A DNA stretch of 64,000 nt from Phellopilus nigrolimitatus (lineage: Eukaryota > Basidiomycota > Agaricomycetes > Hymenochaetales > Hymenochaetaceae). The notes beneath the pieces are model-generated. The model saw only the letters and a program-made list of their open reading frames with translations. It did not search any database and was not told the DNA's origin. The position numbers and the translations under genes are program-made. Below, one piece after another: positions 23,188 through 35,198 of the stretch; position 1 is the stretch's first letter; each line of letters begins with the position of its first letter. The stretch lies in the NCBI GenBank assembly GCA_021029095.1, contig JAJOHG010000001.1, positions 1 to 64,000 of the forward strand. Reading direction: 5' to 3'.

Positions 23188-25709
23188 TTAGCCCGAATAT
23201 TGGGGTGAGATGCGCACCTTCCTCACTTTGTGCGCCGCCCATTTCTTCTGGCAATAGTGAGCCATTCGCTCGAAGTCGGGCCACATGAACAGGGGTATGA
23301 TAACGGCCATGACGGGGAGGGCGATCTCCCAGAATCTAGTCGGGACAGTCAGTACAGAGGAAAGGCACACAAAACGAAGACGATTTACAGAAGATCGCTG
23401 TGGTGCATGACAGACCACATTGCCTCGAAGTTCATGCCCTGAGCAATTTGTAAGATTTTCTGTCGTGAGATGAGGCCAGGGAAGAAAAACGCACGAAATA
23501 GCCCGTCAGAAGCGTCAGAGGAAGGAAAATGATGGTGGCCATTGTCAGTCGGCGCCTGTCAGGATACTTTTTAGAATTCCATGAACGCAAAAACAATGGC
23601 TGTCGACTAACATCACTTCGTTCATCTCGTAAGACGCCATCTAAGACGCCATCAACTCTCTGAGCACGGCACACCACAAGTAAAAAAAGTAAAAAGAAGT
23701 ACGCACATTGAACGTATAGTTGATCAGATTTTCCGAGATGCCCGAGAACATGTCCAGACTGCCGATGATATAGTCGATGTGGTCGTGCACGTCCGCGAGG
23801 TAGATCTTCGACTTGTGGCTCATGAAGCCCTCGATCTTCGTGTTCGAGGCGTCCGCGCCCATCGAGCTCACGAGCGCCGCGCAGCGGTCGACGTCGTACC
23901 GCCGCAGCCCGTACACGAGCGTCTTGATCGGCTCGAGCGTGCGCTTGTGCAGCGTCAGGTCGCCGGACAAAATGTGCACTGCGGAAAGAAAACGCGCGTA
24001 TTTGATTTAATTTGATCTCGAAGAAAAACCGGCTGGAAAGGACGCACGGTAGCGCACCGTCTTCATCCTCGGCTTGATGAGGATGTCGTGCTCGAGCTTG
24101 AGGATCTTGTGCTGGTACTCGTCGACGACCTCCAGGGCCTGGTCCACAACTGCGCGCCGGTTAACATGACGTCTCGCGTTTGCAAAGCACGATATTCACT
24201 TAAGTCGAGCAGGCTCTGCACCAAAAGCGCCGGGTCGGCCGTCGCGCGCAGACCGGTGTCCCGCTGGCGGAGACGCGCCATGATCGGCGCGGTGAAGCCG
24301 AGGTCGGTGGTCTTGTTGATCGAAATAACAGTTCCTGTTCATGTTTTTCAATATAATATTAGACGAACTCCGAGCGAGGGTTGGGCGGAAGCACCATACC
24401 GTCTCTGAATAGGAAGATAAAGAAGGGCATAGTCTGGACGTTCACGCGCTCCCCGCGTTTTAGCTCCTCGATGGTCATGGACTCCATGGCCCGTTTTCGG
24501 TGCTTGAGAACAAAGACAGTAAACGAGAGCTTAACGATAAAGGCAAATCAGTTTACCGAGCGCAGCGAGCCCATCGTTCCCGTCCTCTCTCTATTCAGCT
24601 CCTGCCGTCCCTGCTCGATGTCCATCGCGCTCATCGCCTTGCGCATCGAGCCGACCCGCTTCTTCGTCGAGAATTTCGAGCCCGCGAGCGTCTTCTCCTC
24701 GTCCGGCTCGCCCGCGCCCCAGCTCCCGCTGCCGCTCCGGCGCTCGTCGGCCTCGTCGTACGGGTCCGGGCTCGACGACCGCTGGAGGCGCGTGATCGGT
24801 GGCGCGGCCGGCTCGAAGGGCGAGCCCTCGTCGTCGGAGGGCCCGAGGATGTGCCGCACGACGCGGATGAAGAGGTGCTTAATGTAGTAGTCCGCCTTGG
24901 AGCGCCCCTGGTTCCCGCGCTGGTGCATCACGTCCTCGAGCGCCAGCGGGTGGATGTCTAAGTCCAATGCCAATCAACGCAGATCATCATAAAATGATTA
25001 GCTTTCCCTCCCTCTGCAAAAACCATCCGAAGACTTCGCCAGACGCACCGTACTTGAGCGCAAGCGCGCTGACGACGTCCCAGCTCACCCCGCCGACGTT
25101 GATCCAGCGCACCTTCGCCCAGGGCTCGCGCGCGCTCGCCTTCGCATCCGCCATGAGCTCGCACAGCCCCTTATTCTCCATGCGCCCGAAGCTCGCGCGC
25201 ACGGCGCTGTAGTCGACGAGCTCGACCGTGCAGCGCTCGCGCAGGTGGCCGTAGTGGTCGAACGCGCTCGCGCGGCGCGGGTCGATGCCCGGCTCCGCGC
25301 CCGCGCCGCCGCGCGCGAGCGCGCTCGAGCCGCGGTGCATGTGGATGACCTTGCGCACGGACGCGCGGAAGCGCTCCGCGCCGGCGAGCCCCGGGCGCGC
25401 GCCGGCGGGGACGGCGGCGGGTGCGGATTGGGTCTGCGTGAGCCCGCTGGCAGAGGGTTCTTTGAAGAGGACGCTGGGAGACTGGGACGGCGGGAGCCCG
25501 GACGGCGGTGCCAGGCCGTTCGGACCCGCCCTGTCGATGCTGGCCGGGGGATACTGGAATGCTGGTGTTGCGGATGTTGGGGTATCTACGACTGCAGCTG
25601 GGGATGCGGTAGGCGAAGCGGGCCCGATGAAGGCATGGTCCGGTTCATCCTCAAGGTCCGGCGTGAGCGAGCGGCCGTCGGAATCGCTGAAGCTGTTCTC
25701 TCGCGTCAT
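23188..25709 (-). CDS. CorA-family Mg2+ transporter (ALR1/MNR2-like)
   Basis: Multi-exon minus-strand gene. The long cytosolic N-terminus is Ser/Pro/Ala-rich (MTRENSFSDSDGRSLTPDLE). The CorA domain follows: WINVGGVSWDVVSALALKY, DIHPLALEDVMHQRGNQGRSKADYY, MPFFIFLFRDGT, the long helix VVDQALEVVDEYQHKILKLEHDIL, and VYGLRRYDVDRCAAL. Two membrane helices end the protein: RRLTMATIIFLPLTLLTGYF followed by the signature Gly-Met-Asn at 23430-23438 (GMNFEAMWSVM), then FWEIALPVMAVIIPLFMW. An extra acidic/serine-rich insert (SDDEGSPFEPAAPP ... ERTGTMGSLRS) lies between the two halves. It probably moves Mg2+ at the plasma or vacuolar membrane; which one cannot be told from sequence. Confidence 0.92.
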
Positions 25710-25996
25710 CCCAGCAGACTAGTAACTCAAGAAAATCGGGATAAAGGGCAAAAAAAGAAAGAACAAATGCAAGATTATGAGACCGCTGTTACGCTGAGCG
25801 ACGGAGGGCGATGCACGCTCCCCGTGAGGCGCAGACTCAGACAGACAGCTAGAAAGGCAGAGTTTCGTTCGCGACGACGACGAGCCGTAGTCAAATGAGG
25901 GGAAAGGTTACGGGAAGCGTCTCAATAAATACATCACTGGGAGGTATCAGGCACCGACACGAGGCGCTGATACTGCACCAGCACTAATTCAGGCAA

Positions 25997-28847
25997 TCAA
26001 TGATCGCTGTCAGATCTAGATCTCAAGCCACACCGGGTGAGGCATGCAATAAAATATATTCGTCTCTCCTGCCGCAGGTACATTCGCAGTCTATCTCTAC
26101 GAAAACCCCGTTCGGAAGGAGGGCATGAAGATCGGGAGCGGGTGCGCCTGGACAGTCGCGGGTCATCAGCTGGCAGCGCGGATGAAAAAGATCGAGCACG
26201 AACTTCGGTGTTGAGCACGTACTCTGCGCAGCAGGGAAGCAGCTCGCATTAGGACATGCGTTCCGAGAATAAGCAGCATGAGCGTGCATACCTGATAGTG
26301 GGATGACGTCCGCGTCCGAAAAGAGCAGGTACAGGTACTTGAACGTCTCGCTCTACCGACGCACACAGGGGCCAGGCGTCAGACACGCATTTTGCTTGCA
26401 GCCCAGGCTCGACTCACCAGCAAAAACGTCTCCATCTTGTCTTCGAGCGTCACAGGAAGCTCGTCCACGTTGAGGACGGCTGCGTAACCGCCTGTCGACA
26501 CCTTGCAGTGCTTCTCGATGGCTTGGAAGATCCGCCAGCCGTGGTCACGGTACCTCTTTTCACCGCTCAGGCGGTATGCGATGAACAGCGACTCGACGGT
26601 CTCGGGGCTAAGTCAAGAATCTCAGAAATGATAGATAATTCCGTTCAAAGGAATCCATACCGGAGAATGTATCGCGCATCGAGAGGGGGCGGGGCACCGG
26701 GCCTCGAGAGAGAAAACAAAATCAGTTGAAAGTATTGGACTAGTGGGAAACACCACTCACCTCGCTCCCTTGATATACCAGTCGTTGGGCATGTCCATCA
26801 TATGCGTGTCTATCCCATCACCAGGGATCCTGAAATGGACGATCTCAGGAGCCAGCCCCCTGCACCACACCCATCAACACAAAATCCATCAGATTAAATA
26901 CTATCGACATACGTAGCTGTTTTGTGCGTCTCCATACACGTGTGGATGAGCTCCACGCCGACGCGCCAGTCGCGCCTGCCCTCCGGCGAGAGCTCGGCGG
27001 GGCGCGGCGGGACGGAGACCTCCTCTACGAGCGCGCCTGCCGTTGTCGCACCGAGCATCAGTGATCCGCCGAGGAAGCACACGAGGTGGTCCTGCTTGGG
27101 GACGAGGTGCCAAAGCCTACGTGCGCGGAATCATGAAAGGGGGCTTGCTTGCATGAATAATGGGTGTGCGGCTTACATGTCGTTGCCGCTCTTTCGTTCG
27201 GGGAGGAGCTCGGCAGTGTAGATGAGGCTGGAAGTCGTGCTCTGCTGGACGAGATGCTTGTTGATCGCGTCCATGCTTTCGCTATACATCTAAAACAGGC
27301 ACTACTCAATCTCGAAATTCATGTAAAATATTACTGGAACTACGCACCTCTCTGTATACACCTTCTGACTTTGCCTGAAAGTATGAAAGATGATTATTCA
27401 CCTTGAGGTAGATCTTTCACTGCATACTACATACTGTTTGAAGATACTGTTTTCTACGAAAGAATATGTCAGAGGAATGCAATACGACCAGAAATCGTAC
27501 TCACAGAAGATATTCATAATATGAGTCACCGCGCGAGCCAAGGCGAATATCGAAGGGGATGAAGGCACCGCTGTTCGGACTAGAGTCGAGGACCTTTAGT
27601 TTTATAAATAGGTCAAATAGTAACGGGCCTACTCCATGAAAATGGTCGCCAAATTTGGGCGTAGATTGTTTTTCCTAATGATAGCCATCACCTACAGAAC
27701 GGGCCAAAACATGAACACGTCAACACCCGGATAAAGAACAGACGCGCACATTCTCCGCCGCCTTCCAGTACACGTCGTCGTCCGTCAGCACGCTCAGGTA
27801 GCGCATCTCGAGCTGGAGCGTCGCGACCTCCGCGGTGCTGACCCACCCGTTGTTGTCCCCGTCGGAGATGCCCGTGCGCTGCGCGAGGTTGATGCTCGAG
27901 AGCGGGAGGCCGGAGGGGGTGTCGAACGCGGGGAGCATGCGGTCTGCGAGGTCGACGGCCTTCTCGAGGTACAGTGCGTCCTTCCCCGACAGATGGTAAG
28001 CCGAGAGTAAACCTCCCAGTACGCGGATCGTCGTCTAGGCATATTGTCAGCATGGACGTTTCAAGCGAAACGAAGTGAGCGCACCTCGAAGGTGCTGAAC
28101 GACGCATCCTTCTCGAAGGAGAGCTTCTCCGCGACCCACTTCCGCCCGCGCTCGACCTCGTCGTCAAGACCCATAATCATCATCGTGTCAAGCGAGTCCA
28201 CGACGGTGTACCCGATGCCGCCCGCTGAGCTGAGATTCGTGCCCTGATGGCTGATTGGGTGGTACTCATCGTCACCCATGGCATCGCGTTCTGTGAATCT
28301 ATTCAGTCGAGTTGCCCAATTTCGAATACTGGAGGTCCTTACCGTAAGCGTGCCAAGCGTACTGTCCGCACGAAACACAGAAATTAAATAAAGTGGAAGC
28401 GAAATAGGCAACGAGTTGCGCACCTTGAAAGCGTCTACGATCGCATCCCTCCTCTCGACGTCGGCAGTTATTTCGGCGTTCCCGAACTTGCTCACACCGT
28501 GCAGGGCGTGCTCGCGGAAGTCGATCCACGGCTCGAGGAGTATTTTGAAGAAATCTTGTAACTATCATGCATTCAATTGAGCTCGACTTAGACATTCCTA
28601 GAAGACAGAGGTGAAACACACAAAATAGACACAGCCGGCTGAGAGGGCAGCAAGGCCTACGTAGAAAAGCGCGGACTTCACGGCGCTCCCGCGCGTCACA
28701 GACGCGTCCTGTGATGGAGCTCTGGTCAGACAGTGCGCAAAGAAACGTGAGGTATCAAAGCAGGCGAACCTGGGTAGTCTTGCCATTGTCACGGCCATCG
28801 ACGGCGGCCTTTGCTCGTCGTCGTTCTCTGATGATGGTGTCGGCCAT
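25997..28847 (-). CDS. Class I alpha-1,2-mannosidase (GH47)
   Basis: Trims Man residues from N-glycans in the ER or Golgi. I place the start at 28847 (MADTIIRERRRAKAAVDGRD), with an intron joining to DASVTRG, because this gives a basic cytosolic tail and then a membrane anchor (ALFYVGLAALSAGCVYFV), the usual type II form. GH47 blocks follow in order across many small exons: VDAFKHAWHAY, DEYHPISHQG, YTVVDSLDTMMIMGL, TTIRVLGGLLSAYHLSG, LGSRGDSYYEYLL, HLVCFLGGSLMLGA, RYILRPETVESLFIAYRLSG, ETFKYLYLLFSD. The C-terminus after EYVLNTE is atypical: the expected Ala-His-Pro-Phe-like end is missing and the frame runs on to 25997, so the exact 3' end is uncertain (a frame change is possible near 26210). 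Confidence 0.9.
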
Positions 28848-29189
28848 GAAGGAGCAGCAGCCGTTGCAGCAGCGCTGGCTGCCAGGTCAGCGGAAGCAGA
28901 TCGCGTGCATAAAAGGGACCCCCGAACACTGCCGAGTTATCAAGGCCCCAATACTGTAGGTCTGTTTCACGTGATTTCAATTGTAAGATAGTGTCCTCCC
29001 TATTGCTGATGTGTATGCACCTGATCTATATCAGCGCTCGTTTCTTGGAATGTGGCCACCCGTAGAGCGGATGTTACGGCCGATGAACACCGTTTGGTCG
29101 AGTCTGGGGCCTGGGCCGATTATCGGCACGGATATAGTAAGGGACATGCACGCTCCTCCTGTTATCTTTCTCTGATTACAACCACCACC
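28848..29189. other. Divergent promoter region, GH47 and xanthine dioxygenase
   Basis: About 340 bp between two divergent starts. No coding signal. The CCACCACC leader immediately precedes the ATG at 29190. Confidence 0.5.
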
Positions 29190-30609
29190 ATGGCCATCGA
29201 ACTCGCTCCTCTCCCAGTCCCACCTACCGTCGATCTTACAAAATTCAACCCGGATTTTGGTAGGGAGGTTAAGGGCGTTAAGCCTGGCGAGCTTACCGAC
29301 GAGCAGTTCAAGGTCATATCGGACTTGCTGTACACGGTGAGCGTCTTCCATATTGTTTCACTTGTATAGCTCTAATGAACTAGTGAAATCTCTAGCATGG
29401 CGCTCTCCTGTTCCGAAACGCTGAGCTGACGCCGGAGCAGCAGTATGCGCTCACGAAGGTACGCAGCAATGGTATGTGTCCACATATATACATCTCACAT
29501 CCCCCTTCAGGCATTCGATCCTGCTAGCGAAAGCTACGGGCACGGCAATAACAAGACCGGCTCAGAGAAGAAGTCTGTCCTCCATCCGGACCTTAAAACC
29601 ATCCCGCGCGTCCCGCAGGTCCAGCTTATCGGCAACGGCACCGTCTATAATCACGAAGGGCTTGCCGAGGCGAAGCTCAAGCACCCTTCACACACGTCCT
29701 TCCACAAGACGCGTGTTTCTCCTGAGGACGAGGCCGCCGGCGCGACACGCTTCTATCGCTGGCACATCGATGCCGCGCTGTACGACCTCTCCCCGCCCAA
29801 GGTCACGACGCTGTACGGCATTGAGGTCCCCGGGGGGAAGCGGCAGGTCTGCCGCTACGACGACGGCACCGGAGACGAGCTCCCCGTCCCGCTCGGCACG
29901 ACCGCGTTCGTCGACGGCAAGACTATGTTCGACATCCTGCCTAAGGAGCTGAAGAGCCTTGCTGTGCGCGCTCGCGTCAAGTACTCGCCGCACCCGTACG
30001 TCTGGATGGCGCCTGCGCACGCGATGCCCACCGGCCTTGGGATCGAGACGGAGGGCCTTGAGCTGTCCTCCGATGAGCTCCCACCCTGGGACGAGAGCAA
30101 GGTCAAGGTTATGCCTGTGGTATGTCCTTACGGTATTGCAATGTGTTCAAAAAATATTGAATGTTGTCACCACTTAGCTATGGAAGAACCCTGTTACTGG
30201 CAATCTGCACTTCCAGGTTCACCCGTGCGGCGCGGCCGAGCTGCTGATCGCTCCGCTGCCCGAGGGCGCAAGCAAGGAGGGCGCCCTATATCCGGATGGT
30301 GCGCACCTGAAGGACCTCAAGGAGGTGCGCGAGCTGCTGTACAAGATGCAGCGCCCTGCTATCGCCCCAGGACTAGTGTACCCACACGACTGGTAGGTGT
30401 AGTATAAAAAAGAAAAATGCTTTCTCTCTGAGACTTATCATGATGACAGGAAACCGAAGGACCTCGTCCTCTTCCACAACCGCGGTTTGCTGCACAGTGT
30501 CGTTGGCGCTTTCTCGCCTGACCAAGTCCGTGCGTTCCACCAATGCAACCTCGCGGCGTCCGATGACCCAGTTGGACCGAACGACGAGGACGTCAAGAAG
30601 TGGGCTTAG
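29190..30609 (+). CDS. xanA: Alpha-ketoglutarate-dependent xanthine dioxygenase (TauD/TfdA family)
   Basis: Fe(II)/2-oxoglutarate enzyme that hydroxylates xanthine to urate in fungal purine use. Exons 29190-29336, 29396-29458, 29511-30120, 30179-30392, 30450-30609 give 397 residues. The iron facial triad is visible: HID in FYRWHIDAALYDL and the distal His in LVLFHNRGLLHSVVG. The C-terminal RAFHQCNL is also family-like, and the length fits XanA from Aspergillus. The lack of a signal peptide suggests the cytosol. Regulation by nitrogen source is usual for the family but no GATA cluster was verified here. Confidence 0.88.
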
Positions 30610-31024
30610 GCCTGATCGACTCTGGTTGGCTATTCTCCACCGCATTTCAAGTAATTTAGGCACCGTTTTTTCTTGCATACACTTTTTTTTTGTAAAGGGA
30701 TAGGAGAAGAGGAGAGGAGGGAGGTAAGGAAGGATTCAGAAAATGAATCAGGGGGTAAACGAAGGGTGTACGAGACGGACGTTCCTGTCGCCTGGAAGCA
30801 AACCTGTATTAACATTGCAATATTTTATATAGTCGTCGCTCTGTGTTTTGCTAACAATGATCATTGGTTACGTTTTTTGGTTGGGAGTTGAGCGATCTTT
30901 TGAAGAATAATCGTGAGAAAAGGGAAAAACGCGCTCGTGGGAAGTTCGAGCGCGTCGCGTCTCGCAGCAACCTTCCAACCACCATCTCACTGCCGTCGTG
31001 CCTTCATCATCGTCACGCTACAAA
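30610..31024. other. Intergenic region upstream of centrin
   Basis: AT-rich 3' part of the dioxygenase gene, then a purine-rich stretch (GGAGAAGAGGAGAGGAGGGAGG around 30700). No gene seen. Confidence 0.45.
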
Positions 31025-31657
31025 ATGTACTCCGCCGCCTCGAAAGCCAAGAGGCGCACGCATGCGCGGCCGGAGCTCTCTGATGAACAGAAGCAGGAGA
31101 TCAAGGAGGCGTTCGAGCTGTTCGACACGGACAAGGACCGCTGCCTCGACTACCACGAGCTCAAGGTCGCGATGCGCGCGCTCGGGTTCGACCTCAAGAA
31201 GGCAGAGGTACTCAAGATCCTGCGCGATCATGACAAGAGCGGCCACGGGCTGATGGAGTACGAGGATTTTGCGAAGATCAGTGAGTGTGGCTCGGTTGGG
31301 ATGAACTTTGAAGCACGCTGGCGGAGCGCTGACGCGACTTCTTTTCCACGTCTGCGTTGAATAGTGAGCGAAAGGATACTCGCACGTGACCCACTTGACG
31401 AGATAAAGCGTGCATTCCAACTATTTGACGATGACAACACGGGCAAGATCAGTTTGCGGAACCTGCGGCGGGTAGCGAGGGATCTGGGAGACAAACTAGA
31501 TGACGAAGAGCTGTGTGTGATCCTCGTATCCGTCACTGTCCCCATAAATACTCATATGACTGTCATCAGGCAAGCCATGATAGACGAGTTTGACTTGGAT
31601 CAGGACGGCGAGATCAACGAGCAAGAATTCATCGCGATCATGACGGACGATGCATAG
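31025..31657 (+). CDS. CDC31: Centrin (Cdc31-type EF-hand protein)
   Basis: Exons 31025-31280, 31365-31512, 31570-31657 give 163 residues. Four EF-hands can be traced: [41 protein letters not shown] and [13 protein letters not shown]. The N-terminal basic tail ([25 protein letters not shown]) is characteristic of centrins. It acts at the spindle pole body in half-bridge duplication, and in other fungi also in TREX-2 mRNA export and nucleotide repair. EF1 (Asp-Cys at the -Y/-X positions: DTDKDRCLD) keeps key acidic residues. Confidence 0.93.
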
Positions 31658-32514
31658 GGGCGCGCATTCCGTTCTCATTCCGCCTTCCGCCTTCCGCCTT
31701 CAACCTTCCGTCATTCGACCTTCTCTTCCACCTCATCTTTCTCATGGAGGTCATGCGGTATCTCTTCGCTGTCTCGCTGTGTTGTACGCTTATATTTGCG
31801 ACGGGTCGCACAGGCCCGCTATTCGCTCGTGGTTTCGGAAACATATGTACGATTATTACATATACTGCAAGCTACCATCTTTGCTTTCAATTTATATGAA
31901 AGACGGACAGGTGACACTGGCTTTTAGCATTTTTGCGCAGGCCGTTTTGTGCAGAAAGTCGGACTCACAACGATTGGTGCTTTGACACACAAAGACACGC
32001 AACAAGGCTCAGGCTTGACATTGAGGTCCCGGAAGTTTTGGGACTTCGTGTGTGCTTCAGCTTTTGGACAGTCTGTCTCACAGTCGTTGCAAAGATCTCA
32101 GCATCTGATCACAAGACTCGTCAGTTTATGCGTTGCCTGACCACTGGGTCAAGCTGCGGACCAGCGAACAACCAATTTATATTTCTCCTGTGGGATTCAG
32201 TTTCAGGGGGGGATTGACAGTGACGTGTCGGTTCTCTCTTTTTTTCATGTCCAATATTTGCCTGGCTCTTCGTGCATTCACTCGACGCGTCTCGTTTAAA
32301 CTCAAAATGCTATTTTACTTGCTCCGAAAATTTCCCGCTCATGCCCCTTCTCAAACGTAACATGGCATCATGCTCTGTTCCGACATCAGGTGGCTTGGCG
32401 CCATTATTAGTGCTCAATTCCCGACAATCCGTGCGTGGACGCGGCCCGCCTCTTTCTTTATAAAAGCATGGTAACCAACGGAGGGCCGCTGGTCGTACCA
32501 CTTTTCCTGCGGAC
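31658..32514. other. Intergenic region, centrin 3' end and mannanase promoter
   Basis: Begins with a short (TTCCGCC)n tract (about 31678-31700). No gene supported. The last 60 bases carry a strong TATA box for the mannanase. Confidence 0.5.
32459..32466 (+). promoter_or_regulatory. TATA box of the mannanase gene
   Basis: TATAAAAG, 56 nt upstream of the ATG at 32515; a well-formed TATA box fits an inducible secreted enzyme. Confidence 0.75.
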
Positions 32515-34942
32515 ATGCGCCTCGTTCTCTGGACTGCGCTTTGCTTGTGTGTTGAGGCTCTGGCTGCTAGAGTACCTGATACAACTCAAAGGCGAGCGGT
32601 CCCGTCTGGGTTCGTGACAACAAATGGCAAGCAATTCGAGCTCGACGGAGCGCCCTTCGTGCGTTCCAGTCTACTCTCGCTACGCGTCTTATTTTCCTCA
32701 ACCGCACTTAGAGCTTTGTCGGCGCGAATGTATATGTATGTGCATCCCAACCGTTCATCAGCTGCAAAACGGAAACGATAGATTATGCGCCGTTATAAGT
32801 GGCTGCCCCTCCTTACCTCGTCAGATGATGTCGAGCTTACGTTTCAAGACATACAAGGCCAAGGTATCAAGGTCGTCCGCACTTGGGTGGGTAGTCTGCA
32901 TGCAATGTATCCTGAGCTCCCTTCTAGTTAACTCTCCGAACTCTCCGACAGGGTTTCAACGCGATCAACGGGTCTGAGCTGGCAGGAGCCATCGAATCTG
33001 GGCTGACATACTATCAGGCAAGCACGCTATTTCGAATCCTCGGAATATACTCTCTGGAACTAAACCGTCTCTAGTTGTGGAACAGTAGCCAGTGGATCCT
33101 GAACGATGGCCCGCAGGGACTGCAGAGACTCGACAACGTTGTCAGCACGGCTGCGAAATACGATATTCGCCTAATTATCACGTTCACGAACAATTGGTAT
33201 TGTGTATTCCCTCTTTCTCTTTCGAATCTTTATCGTTAACCAGCTATATGTACGAACCCAAAGGGTTGGGTATGGTGTAAGGACATAGGTATATTCACTT
33301 CTAAACGATGCCGACATTTATTTTTCATAGGGATCTGATTTGTTCCTCAACTGGATAGTGGGTTCAGAAGCGACCCACGATTTATTTTTCACAAATAAAG
33401 ATGTCATAGCGTCTTACCGTATGTCGCAACTGATTTTTCTTTGTCTTTCTCGGCAGCTGCGATTAAGTGTTCTTATTGTATACAGAGTCGTATGTCCAGA
33501 CGATTGTAGATCGCTACAAGAACTCCTCTTCGATCTTCGCCTGGGAGCTCATGAACGAGGCGCGCTGTATCAGCGATACGCTCCCGGCAGGACCGAACTG
33601 CATACCAGGGACAGAAACCCTGAATACCTGGTATCGGCAACAGTCTGATTTCGTACGCAGTCTGTTCGTGCTCGCTGTCTGTTTAGAAGGCCGAAAATCA
33701 TGATACTGAAGCCTTCCTGAACGTATATTCAGGGACCCAGACCATATGATAACTACTGGGGGAGAGGGCCAATTCTACTGGGCACAACCTCCGGTGATGT
33801 CAGCTTCTCTTCTACCTATTTTAAAGGTACTACATGGCTGAAACTAATCTTGCCGATTATTCCAGTTGGACCGACAACGTACCGGCAAGCGACTACAATT
33901 TTGACGGACGAGGTATTACTTCGTCCTTACTACGTCGTTTAATTTAGAATTCCGACAATGACCATAATACTTTTCAGCGGGCGAAGATTTCGAGCTGGAT
34001 CTCCGCCTGCCGAACATCGATTTCGGTTCCTACGTGAGCAGCCTATTTCGTCATCGCCTCTGTGGGCAACTCGAATACTGCATCGTGGTCTCTAAACGAA
34101 TAAAATTTCACGCAGCACATGTATCCGCAAACCTGGTACCCGCAACTCGACTTTCCCGGGTCCAACTTCTCAGTCGAGGACTGGGGACTGAACTGGATGC
34201 AGGCGCATGCGGACAGTGAGTGGTCCTTCGTCCTCCGGCTTTGGCGCTACAATTCTCGCGCGATTCAGCTGCAGACATGGTCGGGAAGCCGGTAATCATC
34301 GAGGAGTTCGGGCTCACGGGCTTAGGTTGGTTGCTAAATACGAAGGCTCCATTCATGCATGTCTTGACCGTACTTGAAACACTTACAATGCAGATAACAA
34401 AACAACGACTTACCCGTCCTGGGTGCAGCGCGCGCTCGATACTAATCACGCGTAAGTCGATTGTGTTTCCGAGTCAAGTGGCAAACTGACTGAGGTTTTC
34501 TTTTTTTCTTTTTTTTCTCTTACTTGCAGAGGGTAAGAAAGAAAGTACCATACTTATGGGTGAACTAATCACCCCCTTCTAGCATCATGCCATGGCAATT
34601 TGGCCAACTGAACCTCACTGAGAGCGGAGGAAACCGACTCATCAAGTATGCGGACCAGATTTTGGATGGAGTGGGTTTTTCTTTTTTCTTTCTTAGTTTT
34701 GGTATTATATTGATGGTCGTACTTGTTGCAGGCATCCCCAAACGACGGTATGCATTGCTTTCACGGTTTCGCTTAGATTGGTTTGCTTGACTCTTCGAAG
34801 GCTTCGCAATATATACGAACGAGACGAGCGTCCTCGACATCTTCACGTAAATTGAGAAAATGTGCGACACTTCATTCACGCTCATAATCTCTCTTTCCTG
34901 CTTAGTAATGCCGCGAAGGTTCTGGCAGGAGCGAGCGGGTAA
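32515..34942 (+). CDS. Endo-beta-1,4-mannanase (GH5, subfamily 7-like)
   Basis: Secreted hemicellulase; signal peptide MRLVLWTALCLCVEALAARV then a short RR pro-site. About a dozen introns break the gene. An 18-nt micro-exon (32712-32729, SFVGAN) follows exon 1 (32515-32658). Family blocks: LTFQDIQGQGIKVVRTW, GFNAINGSELAGAIESGLTYYQLWN, LNDGPQGLQRLDNVV, LFLNWIVGSEATHDLFF, acid/base Glu in FAWELMNEARC, DPDHMITTGGEGQF, and nucleophile Glu in KPVIIEEFGLTG. The C-terminus reads FGQLNLTESGGNR and ends AAKVLAGASG. No CBM1 is visible at either end. Exon borders in the middle (around 33200-34600) are not individually resolved. Confidence 0.87.
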
Positions 34943-35198
34943 AAACGATTACATTCGCGCTTTTGTGAGAGCAGGTATATTATGCCGTTGGACCAAAGAA
35001 ATTTGCAATAAATGAGGAATTACACTGCAGCAGCTACGACAATGTCCGATAAACGATGCAAGGAGAACATGAGATGGAGATACGCGTTCTGCATATTACA
35101 AAATACCTGAGATGAGGGAACGAGCGATATGCAAGACGTAGGAAGATCGCGATGGTATGAGTGTCTATAGTGAAAGTCCATCCGGGTAGGGCTGGGGC

